Assembly (NCBI RefSeq): GCF_014284175.1
Contig: NZ_JACOGA010000008.1
Location: 180,592-244,591 of the forward strand
Source of the DNA: Affinundibacterium flavidum
Lineage (GTDB): Bacteria > Pseudomonadota > Gammaproteobacteria > Burkholderiales > Burkholderiaceae_D
Direction: 5' to 3'
DNA length: 64,000 nucleotides
Positions 19,268-26,504 of this stretch are shown here, piece after piece. Each line of letters opens with the position of its first letter. Positions within the stretch are counted from its first letter, which is position 1. The position numbers and the translations under genes were made by a program. The notes beneath the pieces were generated by a model. That model searched no databases, was not told the origin of the DNA, and saw nothing but the letters and a program-made list of their open reading frames with translations.

Positions 19268-19816
19268 TTATGCATTTTTTCCATATTTTTTAAAATACGC
19301 ATTGCAGACATTGTGTAGTTCGTCGAAGTCGATTTTTAATGAGTTCGATGTTATGGCGATGGGGCTACCGCATAATTTGTAGTTCATTCTGTTGAGCGCG
19401 CGTTTTGCGAAGCCACCTCTCTCAATATACCGCTCGGGCTTAGCTATTTTGACGATCAGCGTCTTTTGCTTTTGCACTTCAAATATGTCGAACCCTAGGA
19501 TTTCTGACCACGGAACCAGCCCCGCCGATACACCGCTTGAATTATCGAATATTCCAGCTGCACTCAAAATAAGCCCAGGTTTTTTGTCGAAAATCTTTTT
19601 GACTCCGAACAATCCACAAAGACCAAAGAACGCGATCGATACCACTCCAATTCCGTGAACAAGTATGGGGTTATTGAAACGGCGTTGAGCTGCGATTTCA
19701 GCAGAATCTAACTGAAGCATCCAAAGACCACCAACGACAAATCCGCATGCAATTGTGATCAGAAACAGTATTTTGGTTTTACTAAGCTCTATTACTTTTT
19801 CATCGGTGTTATTCAT
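19268..19816 (-). CDS. STM3941-like small membrane protein
   Basis: 182 aa from the ATG at 19816, preceded by AGGA. Two transmembrane helices (about residues 12-33 and 48-66) are followed by a cytosolic domain. Segments such as GIFDNSSGVSAGLVPWSEILGFDIFEV and the ending of small basic repeats resemble the STM3941 family and bacterial PH-like domains. The function is unknown. It is the last of several small minus-strand genes at 19-22 kb that look like integron cassettes. A longer frame to 19867 exists but adds no conserved sequence. Confidence 0.65.
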   Translation of the reverse strand: MNNTDEKVIELSKTKILFLITIACGFVVGGLWMLQLDSAEIAAQRRFNNPILVHGIGVVSIAFFGLCGLFGVKKIFDKKPGLILSAAGIFDNSSGVSAGLVPWSEILGFDIFEVQKQKTLIVKIAKPERYIERGGFAKRALNRMNYKLCGSPIAITSNSLKIDFDELHNVCNAYFKKYGKNA

Positions 19817-19896
19817 GGAAATCCTAGTTCTCATCATTTCTAAGATAAGCGGCCTGCACGACCACAATGTATGTTACGCGGATGCCGGCTCCCAAT

Positions 19897-20415
19897 CTAC
19901 TTGCATTCGGTTAAACGCTTTTCGACTTCCGCACCAAGCTGCCCCGATGTTTTCATTTGCGTTAGTTGATCAAATTCGCGAATAGTTAGCGTGGGTTTAG
20001 ATCTCTGCATGGAGGCGTACGTCCTCAGTACGCCCTCAATCCCCGCAACGTTGATGGCGTGCTGATCCGTCGCCTTGTCAGGATGCTCTAAAATGAACTT
20101 GGCTTCCGAGAACATCAACTGCACAAGCAGTGTGCCACCATCATCGCCTTTGATCTTGCTGATATCTCCAAGCACATTCGTACAAACATTTACCGATACG
20201 TCAGGAGCTTCAGTGAGCCAGCTCAATACTTCACTACGAACGCTCTTGCCATCCTTCAAGAATGGATCGGTCTCAAGCTGATTGATGAGTCGGATCATTC
20301 TTGTTTTTGTTTCTGCAGGGGTGGCTTCAGCTGCTATTGCGCTGGATATCATCAACGACGTCAAAAGTGCCGCAAACAAGGCCTTGCTAATGGATGGTGG
20401 CGAAATGGCTTTCAT
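19897..20415 (-). CDS. Secreted protein of unknown function
   Basis: 172 aa. The N-terminus is a signal peptide (KALFAALLTSLMISSAIAA, cleavage near residue 29). The mature part is mostly helical, with a cysteine near the middle (NVCTN) and a C-terminal LTECK. I know no family for it. AGG-like bases (ATAGGAAA) precede the ATG. The neighbours are unrelated genes of similar size on the same strand, as in an integron cassette array. Confidence 0.6.
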   Translation of the reverse strand: MKAISPPSISKALFAALLTSLMISSAIAAEATPAETKTRMIRLINQLETDPFLKDGKSVRSEVLSWLTEAPDVSVNVCTNVLGDISKIKGDDGGTLLVQLMFSEAKFILEHPDKATDQHAINVAGIEGVLRTYASMQRSKPTLTIREFDQLTQMKTSGQLGAEVEKRLTECK

Positions 20416-20495
20416 GTTTATTTCCTATGGAGATGACGCAATCTGAAATGCTCAGTGAGATGACGATGGCGTTCAATGCCGCATCAACGTGACGA

Positions 20496-20921
20496 TCAAC
20501 CGGCACGCTTTAGCGCACCCTTGTTGAATAAAAAGTTGGGCACAAGCCAGGCAACAATAGGTAGCAAGGCCTTAACCAGCGAGTGTAAGAGAATATATAA
20601 AGTTGAATATCCGGGCAGGACGGATTCAAACCCACGATTCATCCCCAAAAAAACAACCGCCGACATAGCGAAGGTACCAAGGACAATGGCAGCGAGGGCA
20701 CTGCGGTCAACGTTAAACTTGGTGAAAAAGATCAGATAAATGAAAGCGAACAGAGAAAAATCGACGAACTTCGGCGACCACGCCTGGGTGAAATCTGCGC
20801 AATATTTCGACGAATACAGTGCGTCAGAGAATTGGCATAGCCCGATTTCCGTCACCCCAACCAGAAACGAAGTCCCGATCGGAAACAGGAAGAAGGGAAT
20901 TAGATATTTCAAGAATCTCAT
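20496..20921 (-). CDS. Small membrane protein of unknown function
   Basis: 141 aa from the ATG at 20921, with about four hydrophobic helices (FLKYLIPFFLFPIG, FSLFAFIYLIFF, SALAAIVLGTFAMSAVVF, LLHSLVKALLPIVAWLV). An extension to 21032 would run backward through the attC site and overlap the neighbouring gene, so it is rejected. The ATG lies 7 bp after a complete attC site. This is how a promoterless cassette gene normally sits, so it probably arrived as a cassette. Confidence 0.6.
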   Translation of the reverse strand: MRFLKYLIPFFLFPIGTSFLVGVTEIGLCQFSDALYSSKYCADFTQAWSPKFVDFSLFAFIYLIFFTKFNVDRSALAAIVLGTFAMSAVVFLGMNRGFESVLPGYSTLYILLHSLVKALLPIVAWLVPNFLFNKGALKRAG

Positions 20922-20927
20922 TTTGTG

Positions 20928-20987
20928 GCCCAACGTGCTTGAATTAACCGGCGCGCTTTCGCGTCCGGGTTGAATGAGCGGTTGGGC
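20928..20987 (-). mobile_element. attC: Integron attC recombination site
   Basis: Read on the minus strand it begins with R'' GCCCAAC, then L'' CTCATTCAACCCGG, the short hairpin tip GCGCGAAAGCGC-like, L' CCGGTTAATTCAAG, and R' GTTGGGC. R' fits the consensus GTTRRRY and R'' its complement RYYYAAC. It is 60 nt long, within the usual attC range, and lies between two same-strand ORFs, directly after one stop and before the next ATG. No intI gene is in the window. Confidence 0.85.
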
Positions 20988-21000
20988 AATACAACCTAGT

Positions 21001-21240
21001 CTAGTTTTCATCGCGCAGCCGATCACGTGCACTTAGTAGCGCCTGCGGATAGTTGGCTTCAAGCGGTAGCACTGAAGCCTTTTCAAAAATACAGCATAGG
21101 TTCCAAAGGACCCGTTCTTCCGCTTGATCTTCGATCGTTAACTTGTCGGTGTCGCTAAACCTGCGAAGGAACTCAAACAACACCACAGCCTCGTCGGACG
21201 TGAGAGTTACTGTGACATCGTCGTTAAGTGTATTGGTCAT
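21001..21240 (-). CDS. Small conserved hypothetical protein (cassette gene)
   Basis: 79 aa, acidic, no signal or membrane segment. It starts MTNTLNDDVTVTLTSDEAVVLFEFLRRF and contains VLWNLCCIFEKASVLPLEANY. It has the look of a conserved soluble family often found as an orphan small gene, but I cannot name a function. The stop is 13 bp before the attC site at 20928-20987, so gene and site form a complete cassette. A right-half attC-like sequence precedes its start. Confidence 0.65.
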   Translation of the reverse strand: MTNTLNDDVTVTLTSDEAVVLFEFLRRFSDTDKLTIEDQAEERVLWNLCCIFEKASVLPLEANYPQALLSARDRLRDEN

Positions 21241-21248
21241 ATCAGGAA

Positions 21249-21268
21249 GCCCAACTTTAATTTAAGCG
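21249..21268 (-). mobile_element. Right half of an attC-like site
   Basis: The minus strand reads CGCTTAAATTAAAGTTGGGC. The R' box GTTGGGC and an L'-like TTAAATTAAAG are present, but the left half is missing or merged into the end of the upstream gene. A decayed cassette junction is the simplest reading. Confidence 0.4.
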
Positions 21269-21273
21269 GTACA

Positions 21274-21717
21274 TCAATACTTGGCATTTTGGCCCGGATG
21301 CGGATCTTCTAGTACGGAATATGGGTTCTCAGCATATAAGCCGAAGAACTCTTCAAGGCTGTTTGCAACGCGTATGCATTTGTCGTCGTTGAAATAGTCC
21401 GCGAATACCGAGCTTGTATCGTTATCATTTGGAACCAGCCTGTAGCTCCAGCATTCTATGAGGTAGTCGGAAAAGAGAACGCCCGTTGCAATACTTTTGG
21501 TGTTGTCGACCTGTATGTCTGCCAGTGACCAGAGGCGCCAACACTCCTTATCCATCTCTTGCATCCCCCCCAAGATTGCGTACATAGACACGACATCAGA
21601 TGTCGCAACCGCGCCGATTTTTGAGAAGGTTGAGCGAGTAACCTGTTCAGTCTCTGGAGGCAGGAGAACAACCCCTTCGCTTTTCCAGCGTTCAATCATC
21701 TTGTACAAGTTGCGCAT
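21274..21717 (-). CDS. SMI1/KNR4 (SUKH)-like protein
   Basis: 147 aa soluble protein. The pattern PPETEQVTRSTFSKIG, then MYAILGGMQEMDKECWRLWSLADI and the late SLEEFFGLYAEN is that of SUKH/SMI1-KNR4 domains. These often serve as immunity proteins against contact-dependent or polymorphic toxins. No toxin gene is adjacent here. It lies between two attC-like sequences on the same strand as its neighbours, so it is probably an orphan immunity-type cassette. Its immunity role is inferred from the family only. Confidence 0.65.
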   Translation of the reverse strand: MRNLYKMIERWKSEGVVLLPPETEQVTRSTFSKIGAVATSDVVSMYAILGGMQEMDKECWRLWSLADIQVDNTKSIATGVLFSDYLIECWSYRLVPNDNDTSSVFADYFNDDKCIRVANSLEEFFGLYAENPYSVLEDPHPGQNAKY

Positions 21718-21725
21718 TTTGTATG

Positions 21726-21774
21726 GCCAAACGCCGAAATGACTGACGCATCCTGTCCGAGTCGATTGTTAGGT
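21726..21774 (-). mobile_element. Degenerate attC-like site
   Basis: The minus strand reads ACCTAAC ... GTTTGGC over 49 nt. The left box fits RYYYAAC. The right box differs from GTTRRRY at one position and the two pair at five of seven. An inner GACT/GAC ... GTC/AGTC stem is possible. It lies between the stop of the 21781 gene and the ATG of the SUKH gene, as a cassette junction should. Confidence 0.5.
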
Positions 21775-21780
21775 TATGCA

Positions 21781-22320
21781 TCATGATTCGATCCCAAGGT
21801 CGATAGTACATTTTCCATTACTACATGAAATTGTAGCTGAACTAATATCGAGATCGTCTATGTCATGCCCCCAGATACCGTATTTCCCATCTGTGGCATT
21901 CCTGTTTATAAGGCCTTTGCGTTTATCAATTGGCACAGTTTTGATAGTACTACTTGCTTCTTCGTCTCTATACATTTGTCTATAAATTTGTCCGATTCTT
22001 CTTAGTAGATCACCTCTCGTAAAGCCGTCCTTAGAAGTAATTTTGAAGTTAACAGGTTTGCGAACCGGATAGTCAATAATTACCGTGGCTTCACTTTCGC
22101 TGATAACTTTACGAGTTGAATCGATTAACCTCTTCGAATCTACCTCTGAATTCTTTATGCTTGCCCACGGTACGATCTTATCTTTGAATTCTTTTTCCTG
22201 ATCAGGGGTTGCTGTAACGGAGAAGGTAATTTCATATACTTTATTTTTCGACTCAGTAGCATTGCTACTAAGACTCAAAATAAATACTGTAAATAGGGCA
22301 AGCAGCTGCTTTATAGGCAT
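21781..22320 (-). CDS. Secreted protein of unknown function
   Basis: 179 aa with a clear signal peptide (KQLLALFTVFILSLSSNATES, cleavage near residue 22). The mature protein is charged. It contains a conserved-looking DGFTRGDLLRRIGQIYRQMYRDEEAS and a C-terminal GKYGIWGHDIDDLDISSATISCSNGKCTIDLGI with two cysteines. I recognise no family. It is followed closely by a degenerate attC-like site. Its leader (CGTTTAAATTAAAGTTATAC on the minus strand) resembles a right-half attC, so it too may be a cassette. Confidence 0.6.
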   Translation of the reverse strand: MPIKQLLALFTVFILSLSSNATESKNKVYEITFSVTATPDQEKEFKDKIVPWASIKNSEVDSKRLIDSTRKVISESEATVIIDYPVRKPVNFKITSKDGFTRGDLLRRIGQIYRQMYRDEEASSTIKTVPIDKRKGLINRNATDGKYGIWGHDIDDLDISSATISCSNGKCTIDLGIES

Positions 22321-22670
22321 GTGAAACCTTTATGTATAACTTTAATTTAAACGGACAAGATTGAAAATTAACAGGCAGACTTGTTTTATTAACTGCAAGG
22401 ATCATAAAGGAAAATCAAAGTAAATCAAATACACAAAATCAGGCTTCGTGAGATATTCACGCTAGCCCAAAAAAGAAAACAGCCAAGTGTTTTTTTCGAA
22501 TATCTCCAATGGTTGCGAAATCAAGATAGTGAGACTTCATCCTAGTACTGTGGGCGTAACCTGCACCTAACCAATGTACAAAGTTGATCAACTCATAAAC
22601 CGCGCGGGTTGCACCCGCCCTACATGTCTGCAGAAACATCGAATGTATAAACCGCTTGGATCGCTGAATA
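22321..22670. other. Intergenic region with half repeat
   Basis: No convincing gene. At 22582-22626 GTTGATCAACTC and ACCGCGCGGGTTGCACCCGCCCTACA form a half copy of the 17622-17709 repeat. Directly upstream of the 22320 start lies an attC-like right half (22329-22348). Confidence 0.5.
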
Positions 22671-23138
22671 CTAAGCCCTAACCGCCGCCTCAATCTCAGC
22701 AATATCGATCTTCTTCTGCTTCATCATCGCCGTCATTGCCTTGCTCGATACTGTTTTGTCGGTATGCATAGTCAATTCAAGCAGACGCTTAGGATAGATC
22801 TGCCAAGACACACCGAAACGATCTTTCAGCCATCCGCAGACACTTTCTTCACCACCATTGCTGGTGAACGCAGCCCAGAGTCGGTCGGTCTCAGCTTGAT
22901 CATCTGTCGCGACTGCAATCGACACTGCCTCACTCAATGTGAACATCGGCCCTGCATCAAGGATTTGGTACGGCACACCGCCGAGATTGAAGTCAATCAC
23001 AGAGAAGACGCCATAACCGTTGTCGCCAACAAATGAGTTTTCGACTTTGCTGTTGGGGATTAAAGAACAGTAATACTCAGCAGCTTCTTGACCTCGCCCG
23101 TCACGAAACCAAAGGCAGGTGCGAATGGAATTGCTCAT
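22671..23138 (-). CDS. VOC superfamily protein, PhnB-like
   Basis: 155 aa. The sequence TCLWFRDGRGQEAAEYYCSLIPNSKV at the N-terminus, LGGVPYQILDAGPMFTLSEAVSIAV in the middle, and CGWLKDRFGVSWQIYPKRLLEL near the end are those of the PhnB/3-demethylubiquinone methyltransferase-like VOC family. Most members have no proven activity; they may bind metal or small ligands. A cluster of small genes follows. A GGAG-like site is present before the ATG (AAAGGAGCAACACC). Single gene, cytoplasmic. Confidence 0.85.
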   Translation of the reverse strand: MSNSIRTCLWFRDGRGQEAAEYYCSLIPNSKVENSFVGDNGYGVFSVIDFNLGGVPYQILDAGPMFTLSEAVSIAVATDDQAETDRLWAAFTSNGGEESVCGWLKDRFGVSWQIYPKRLLELTMHTDKTVSSKAMTAMMKQKKIDIAEIEAAVRA

Positions 23139-23236
23139 GGTGTTGCTCCTTTATAGAGTTGAGTGGATTGGATTGGGTGCAGATTAACTTCAATTCACAC
23201 GGCGGTAGTTGAAAATAGCATGTTAGCGCGTAAGCG

Positions 23237-23530
23237 TTATTTCCGACTCGCCCAATAGCCAGGTCGACGACTCTGGTGCGCTACAGCCACAATAATTAAC
23301 TGCTCATCCAATTCTTTGTAAATCAGAGAATAAGGGAAGCGTTTCAATGCGAACATGCGAGTATCGTGTCGCCATGGCGTGCCGAGCTTAGGGTGCTGGA
23401 GAAGAAGTGTAACCGTGTGTTCAAATTCTTCGAGAAACGCGCGCGAGAAACTATTACCGGCACGTTGTTTGTAGAATTCTGCAGCCTCTCGAAGATCGAT
23501 TTCCGCATATGAGTGCAGAGTAAATTTCAT
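23237..23530 (-). CDS. RelE/ParE family toxin
   Basis: 97 aa. Core motifs: LHSYAEIDLREAAEFYKQRAG, LLQHPKLGTPWRHDTRMFALKRFPYSLIYKELDEQLIIVAVAHQSRRPGYW. The ending AVAHQSRRPGYW is characteristic of the ParE-like group. Such toxins act on ribosome-bound mRNA or on gyrase; which one cannot be told. It overlaps the upstream antitoxin by 4 bp (ATGA), as typical for a toxin-antitoxin pair. The fold and length are normal, so it is likely intact. Confidence 0.88.
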   Translation of the reverse strand: MKFTLHSYAEIDLREAAEFYKQRAGNSFSRAFLEEFEHTVTLLLQHPKLGTPWRHDTRMFALKRFPYSLIYKELDEQLIIVAVAHQSRRPGYWASRK

Positions 23531-23751
23531 TGAAATTCTGCTTTCAATCTTGCCAGGGTTTCAGCCCCAGACAATATCACCGCTTCACCACTTTCAATTT
23601 GAAGAAGGCGTCGCTCTACTTCTGCAGCCCAAGCCTCTTCCACATCTGGATCAACATCCAAGCTCGCGATCAGTCTTTCAACTAAGTGCGCACGCTCAGC
23701 AGGTGGCAATTGCAGCACTTCTGCTTCCAAAATTTCGACAGGTAATGACAT
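23527..23751 (-). CDS. Addiction-module antitoxin (PF09720-like)
   Basis: 74 aa from the ATG at 23751; a TTG four codons upstream is the other option. The sequence EILEAEVLQLPPAERAHLVERLIASLD...EEAWAAEVERRLLQIESGEA matches the short addiction-module proteins paired with ParE-like toxins. It probably neutralises the overlapping toxin. The DNA-binding part, if any, is small. GGAA lies before the start. Confidence 0.85.
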   Translation of the reverse strand: MSLPVEILEAEVLQLPPAERAHLVERLIASLDVDPDVEEAWAAEVERRLLQIESGEAVILSGAETLARLKAEFQ

Positions 23752-23950
23752 GATTATTTCCAATGCAAAGGCGTAGTTAGGTTAGGTTGCCACAAGCTGA
23801 TAAGGCCGTCAAACTTTGAAGGGAGAAATAATGGAACCCACATTGATCTTCTCTATGTCCCTGCAATGCACGTATGACAAAAACTTCTTGACGCCTTCAA
23901 AATCTCAATCTACTATTAAACCATTCGGTTAATTAACCAATCGGTACATT

Positions 23951-24331
23951 ATGCAAGATCAACTGAGTTTAACTTTTTCGGCATTAGCCGATCCTACGCG
24001 CCGAGCACTCTTGGCGCAGCTTTCTCAAGGTGAGGCGAATGTCTCGGATTTGGCGCGGCCATTTCTGAATGACATGAGTCTGCCTGCTGTTACTAAACAT
24101 CTCAAGGTGCTCGAGACCGCTGGTCTGATAACTAAAACACGCGATGCACAGTGTCGTCCTTGTAAGCTCAATGGTGAAAACCTCAAGCTGGCGGCGGACT
24201 GGGTGGATCAATATCGCCTGTTTTGGGAGCAAAGTTTTGATCGCCTTGATCTCTATCTACAAACCGTCACTGCTGAAAAGAAAGGTAAGAAGAATGTCCC
24301 AAAATCCAAAAGCACAAGCAAAAGCAAATGA
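23951..24331 (+). CDS. ArsR-family transcriptional regulator
   Basis: 126 aa winged helix. The motif FSALADPTRRALLAQLSQGEANVSDLARPFLNDMSLPAVTKHLKVLETAGLITKTRDAQCRPCKLNGENLKLAADWVDQY is the type that controls SRPBCC/AHSA1 genes. The metal-binding ELCVCDL motif of true ArsR is absent. The C-terminus is lysine and serine rich (KKNVPKSKSTSKSK). The next gene starts inside its last 13 codons, so the two are co-translated. Confidence 0.88.
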   Translation: MQDQLSLTFSALADPTRRALLAQLSQGEANVSDLARPFLNDMSLPAVTKHLKVLETAGLITKTRDAQCRPCKLNGENLKLAADWVDQYRLFWEQSFDRLDLYLQTVTAEKKGKKNVPKSKSTSKSK

Positions 24332-25280
24332 AATCCGCCTCGTGCGTCTGTATGATGCCCCCGTCGATATGGTGTGGGATGCCTGGACCGATCCGGCGCA
24401 AGCAGCACAGTGGTGGGGGCCGCGTGGTTTCACGCTCACCACGCACAGCAAAGATTTGCGCGTGGGTGGCACTTGGCGTTACACCATGCATGGACCTGAC
24501 GGCACTGATTATCCGAATATCGCGACTTATCACGAAATTGAACAACACCAAAAACTCGTGTATGACCACGGCGCGACGGAACTCACTCCACCGCTGTTTC
24601 GCGTGACGGTTTTATTTTCCACCGTAGGTAAAAAAACGCAGATGGAAATGACGATGGCCTTGGCGACGGCAGAAGCTGCTGCAGAAACTCGCAAGTTCAT
24701 CAAGCAAGCGGGTGGCGATGCGACTTGGGATCGTTTTGCAGAATATCTCGCTGAGCAGATCGAGCACAAAGAGCGCTTCGTTATCAATCGCAGTTTTGAT
24801 ACTTCTATCGATTTCATGTACGACTTGTGGACCCAAGCCGAACAATTTTCAAAATGGTTGCCGCCGACGGGTTTTACGATGTCATTTATCCGTGCCGACA
24901 TTCGCGCTGGTGGTAGTTCGTTCTACAAGATGACGAATGGCAGCAGCGAAAATAATGTGACCATGTATGGCCGCGCCGCGTATTTGGAAATGGACAAACC
25001 AAATCGCCTCGTCTATACGCAACAGTTCTGCGATGCAGACGAAAACATCTCACGTCACCCCATGTCACCGACGTGGCCAGAGACCATGTTGACGACAGTG
25101 CAGTTCACGGAAGAAACACCTGATCGCACCCGCGTTACCGTCACATGGGAACCACACGGCGCTGTGACGGCTGAGGAATTAGAGACATTCATGAAGGCAC
25201 GCGGTGGTATGACAATGGGATGGACAGGCTCCTTCGACAAGTTGGAAAGCCATTTGGAAACACTGTTACCAACATCCTGA
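24294..25280 (+). CDS. Tandem SRPBCC (AHSA1-like) domain protein
   Basis: 328 aa with two START-like domains in tandem. Domain 1, about residues 12-150, has VRLYDAPVDMVWDAWTDPAQAAQWWGPRGFT. Domain 2, about 165-325, has INRSFDTSIDFMYDLWTQAEQFSKWLPPTGFTM and ends WTGSFDKLESHLETL. Each could bind a hydrophobic ligand; the actual ligand is unknown. Most AHSA1 proteins have one such domain, so the fusion is worth noting. The start overlaps the ArsR gene by 38 bp, with AAGAAG as ribosome site. A longer frame to 24144 is a shadow of the ArsR gene. Confidence 0.88.
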   Translation: MSQNPKAQAKANEIRLVRLYDAPVDMVWDAWTDPAQAAQWWGPRGFTLTTHSKDLRVGGTWRYTMHGPDGTDYPNIATYHEIEQHQKLVYDHGATELTPPLFRVTVLFSTVGKKTQMEMTMALATAEAAAETRKFIKQAGGDATWDRFAEYLAEQIEHKERFVINRSFDTSIDFMYDLWTQAEQFSKWLPPTGFTMSFIRADIRAGGSSFYKMTNGSSENNVTMYGRAAYLEMDKPNRLVYTQQFCDADENISRHPMSPTWPETMLTTVQFTEETPDRTRVTVTWEPHGAVTAEELETFMKARGGMTMGWTGSFDKLESHLETLLPTS

Positions 25281-25640
25281 TGAACTGGTGGCGAGACGAC
25301 TTGTTGCGTCTCGCCAATTTGCGATCTATGTTGGTGTGGTCAACACGACATTCATGGATCGTAGTCGATGTGGTTTACTTCATCTTAGTAGTTCATCTGC
25401 GCCCCCTCTCATTTCCCCCTCCATTGAGAATCACACTCGCCCCACGCATTGGTACCACGCGAATTCAGCAAGGCAATCGACCATCAGTGACATGAGATTT
25501 GGCTTGGCTTGTATGTTGTATATAGATCTTTTAAAGTTCTTACTCTAGTAAATTGGTTTCCGCTGTTAAAAACGCCACGTACAATCTGAGAGCAGTTTTT
25601 ATCACAACAAATAACTAGCCAACAACAATATGGAGACAAT
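25281..25640. other. Intergenic region, nothing recognised
   Basis: No convincing gene or repeat. The short frames here lack ribosome sites and domain features. It must carry the promoter of the DUF2147 gene at 25641. Confidence 0.4.
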
Positions 25641-26093
25641 ATGAATCAATCTGGTCTGCTTGAATTCAGTATCGCTGCGGTAACCCTATTACTTGCGCAA
25701 ATCGCCAGCGCGCAAAATTCCCCAGCGGGCTTATGGAAAACAATCGATGACAAGACTGGCAAAGTCAAATCCTTGGTTCGCATTAGCGAGAGTGGCGGTG
25801 AGTTTCAAGGGAAAATCGAAAAACTATTTCGTGATGCTGACCAAGATCAAAACCCTAAATGCGACAAATGCGAAGGCACTAACAAAGACCAACCATTTAT
25901 CGGATTGACTATCTTGTTTAACATCAAAAAAGATGGAGACGAATTTAGTGGCGGCAAAATCCTCGATCCTGCAAATGGCAAACTCTACAGCAGCAAACTT
26001 AAGTTAGTTGAAAACAATAAGAAATTAGAAGTGCGCGGCTATATAGGTATGCCTATGTTTGGTCGCACCCAAATCTGGCTCAGAGAAGAATAA
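25641..26093 (+). CDS. DUF2147 secreted protein
   Basis: 150 aa. The signal peptide (FSIAAVTLLLAQIASAQ) is cleaved near residue 25. The mature part matches DUF2147: PAGLWKTIDDKTGKVKSLVRI at the start, then PKCDKCEGTNKDQPFIGLTIL, GGKILDPANGKLYSSKLKL and GYIGMPMFGRTQIW at the end. The family is periplasmic and lipocalin-like in predicted shape, with no proven activity. GGAGA precedes the ATG. A terminator follows at 26152. Confidence 0.92.
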   Translation: MNQSGLLEFSIAAVTLLLAQIASAQNSPAGLWKTIDDKTGKVKSLVRISESGGEFQGKIEKLFRDADQDQNPKCDKCEGTNKDQPFIGLTILFNIKKDGDEFSGGKILDPANGKLYSSKLKLVENNKKLEVRGYIGMPMFGRTQIWLREE

Positions 26094-26151
26094 TTTCGTC
26101 ATTGAAAAAGTCATTGAGGAAGTCATTTAGGACGTCAGTGAAAAATCAAGG

Positions 26152-26177
26152 ATGGCAGCTTAGGCTGCCATTTTTTT
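26152..26177 (+). terminator. Rho-independent terminator of the DUF2147 gene
   Basis: ATGGCAGC-TTAG-GCTGCCAT followed by seven T. Confidence 0.88.
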
Positions 26178-26504
26178 GCCTCGCGTTTTTATCGCACGAG
26201 TTGCAGCAAAGCAAAATGCTAAAAATTTTGCATAGCAAACGCAAGTATTGTCATAGCAGATTTCATCACAAAGATTGATGAGACTGACTTCCTGTGGTAT
26301 TTTCCAGCCTATAAATTAATCAATACTGAAGTTAAGCTCGTATTCCGCAAGGCTTCCAGATGATTAATAAAACAATAAAATAGTCAGTACCAAGGTTCAA
26401 TGCATCATAGTTCAATAACAGAACCAAAAAAATTTTCGCTGGCTTATCAGTATTTTTTATGCATTCGCAAGCCAGCAATCATCAGTACCACCAAGAAAAA
26501 TATA

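Noticed and set aside
20922..21032. Longer start for the small membrane protein
   Set aside because: The extension would translate the attC site and overlap the neighbouring gene.
24144..24293. N-terminal extension of the SRPBCC gene
   Set aside because: It is a second frame inside the ArsR gene; the family start is at 24294.
25220..25548. Two plus-strand ORFs after the SRPBCC gene
   Set aside because: They begin inside the SRPBCC gene or just after it and show no protein-like pattern.
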